A stretch of 8,435 nt of DNA from Flavobacteriaceae bacterium (lineage in GTDB: Bacteria > Bacteroidota > Bacteroidia > Flavobacteriales > Flavobacteriaceae), in assembly GCA_018623955.1 (NCBI GenBank), contig JAAZUX010000027.1:1-8435 (forward strand), read 5' to 3'. Shown here in pieces: positions 6,598-8,435 of the stretch (position 1 is the stretch's first letter; each line of letters starts with the position of its first letter). The position numbers and the translations under genes are program-made. Below the pieces are notes generated by a model. The model ran no database searches and was not told the origin of the DNA. It saw only the letters and a program-made list of their open reading frames with translations.

Positions 6598-7124
6598 TTT
6601 TTATTCGTGAAAAATATTTCTAAGTATTTAATGCACTCACTGATAAAAACGTCAATGTTTTGAGCATCAACTTCGATAATTAAATCATTTAATGCATGAT
6701 CAACACTCCTAAAACCAACACTCAATTTTTTATTAGACTTTGCACTTAAATATTTTAGGTTAATGTCATCTTGATCATAAAAATTTATCAAAACATCAGA
6801 ATTCTCACTGCAAAAGTCAACTAATACTCCATTTAATACTCCCCAGCCTGAAATGTTTTTGGGAGTACAACTGCTAGCGTAATTGGCTTCACTGATTTGA
6901 TTTGGGGATTGGAAAAAAGTCAATACCCTCACATTTTTTCTTGGAATATCAAAATGGCTTCCTATCCTCTTAAAATGCTCTTTGTCAATTCCAAGTCTGT
7001 GGTCAAGAATGACAGATATGATATTTAATTTTTTTGAACTTTCTTTTTTGTGAACCACAGAATTCTGTTTGATCGTCTTCCTGTAGATACGACTTAAAAT
7101 CGCCCGTCTTAACCAATTAATCAT
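6594..7124 (-). CDS. DUF6913-type conserved protein of unknown function
   Basis: The function is unknown. From the ATG at 7124 the protein has 176 residues; an in-frame TTG six bases upstream (7130) would add two residues but is less likely. It has no signal peptide or membrane segment. The first 32 residues are strongly basic (RR, RK, KK pairs) and helical, followed by a compact alternating alpha/beta body: a strand LNIISVILD (33-41), VRVLTFF (65-71), ISGWGVL (91-97), DVLINFYDQDDINLKYLSAKS (110-130), LSVGF (134-138) and HALNDLII (143-150). The order and the GW, INFY, VGF and LNDLII blocks match my recollection of small Bacteroidota proteins labelled DUF6913 and encoded next to dapA. No cofactor or catalytic motif is recognisable. 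The gene ends in an ATGA overlap with dapA. Hand counts over 6601-7080 give about 31% G+C, against about 43-48% in sampled lines of dapA and ligA. Confidence 0.75.
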   Translation of the reverse strand: MINWLRRAILSRIYRKTIKQNSVVHKKESSKKLNIISVILDHRLGIDKEHFKRIGSHFDIPRKNVRVLTFFQSPNQISEANYASSCTPKNISGWGVLNGVLVDFCSENSDVLINFYDQDDINLKYLSAKSNKKLSVGFRSVDHALNDLIIEVDAQNIDVFISECIKYLEIFFTNKK

Positions 7125-7217
7125 TACCAAAATTAAATATTAACCCAATTCAAGAATTAAAAATTTTTTTATATCAATTTATAGTGTAAAATGTTATAAA
7201 TCAAACAAACCACTAAA
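7125..7217 (-). other. AT-rich gap between ligA and the DUF6913 gene; possible promoter region
   Basis: This 93-base stretch is very AT-rich. On the minus strand it holds a perfect TAnnTTTG (TAATTTTG, 7135-7128) just 3 bases before the ATG, which would imply an almost leaderless transcript; the nearest upstream TTG is only 15 bases away, shorter than the usual spacing. An alternative is TTTG (7204-7201) followed after 18 bases by TATAAATTG, an imperfect -7 element. No strong hairpin with a T-run is seen after ligA, so where its transcript ends is unclear. Confidence 0.3.

Positions 7218-8435
<1,218 letters not shown>

Noticed and set aside
7128..7130. TTG at 7130 as the start of the DUF6913 gene
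   Set aside because: An ATG two codons downstream is in frame and fits the expected N-terminus; only two residues are at stake.
7140..7217. Intrinsic terminator after ligA
   Set aside because: Only weak AT-only pairings such as TTATA/TATAA occur, with no stable stem followed by a T-run.

Overview
The window is a densely packed, one-directional block of housekeeping genes, all on the minus strand, from a member of the Bacteroidota. It most resembles the Cytophagales (Cyclobacteriaceae/Algoriphagus-like organisms), but genus cannot be fixed from the sequence alone. The evidence is the lineage-typical protein variants (a FabI with the SQSPT loop, a CoaBC with PAMDLDMY, a Rpb6-type omega subunit), two protein families essentially confined to Bacteroidota (DUF6913 and DUF4835/PorD), AT-rich leaders without Shine-Dalgarno sequences, and a good match to the Bacteroidota promoter TTTG-N20-TAnnTTTG in front of recN.

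Read in the direction of transcription (high to low coordinates), the layout is: the C-terminal 405 residues of ligA (NAD-dependent DNA ligase, cut by the right edge); an AT-rich 93-base gap; a DUF6913 protein overlapping dapA (4-hydroxy-tetrahydrodipicolinate synthase) by an ATGA junction; a 68-base gap with a small inverted repeat; bamD (outer-membrane assembly lipoprotein); rpoZ (RNA polymerase omega); coaBC (coenzyme A synthesis); a DUF4835/PorD-type secreted protein overlapping coaBC by 8 bases; a 66-base gap with a probable terminator and a promoter; recN (DNA repair ATPase); and fabI (enoyl-ACP reductase), cut by the left edge after 212 residues.

The genes cover replication/repair (ligA, recN), lysine and cell-wall precursor supply (dapA), envelope biogenesis (bamD, porD-like), transcription (rpoZ), coenzyme A (coaBC) and fatty acids (fabI). 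They share genome position and probably transcription more than a pathway. The spacing suggests a bamD-rpoZ-coaBC-porD unit, a DUF6913-dapA unit, and a recN unit that may read into fabI.

I see no mobile element, CRISPR array, phage gene, tRNA or rRNA, and no convincing new multi-gene system. The points worth a second look are local: CoaBC lacks two of the three classical decarboxylase residues, recN starts at TTG behind a good promoter that overlaps a candidate terminator, and the DUF6913 gene is markedly AT-richer than its neighbours. No stretch longer than 300 bases lacks a gene.
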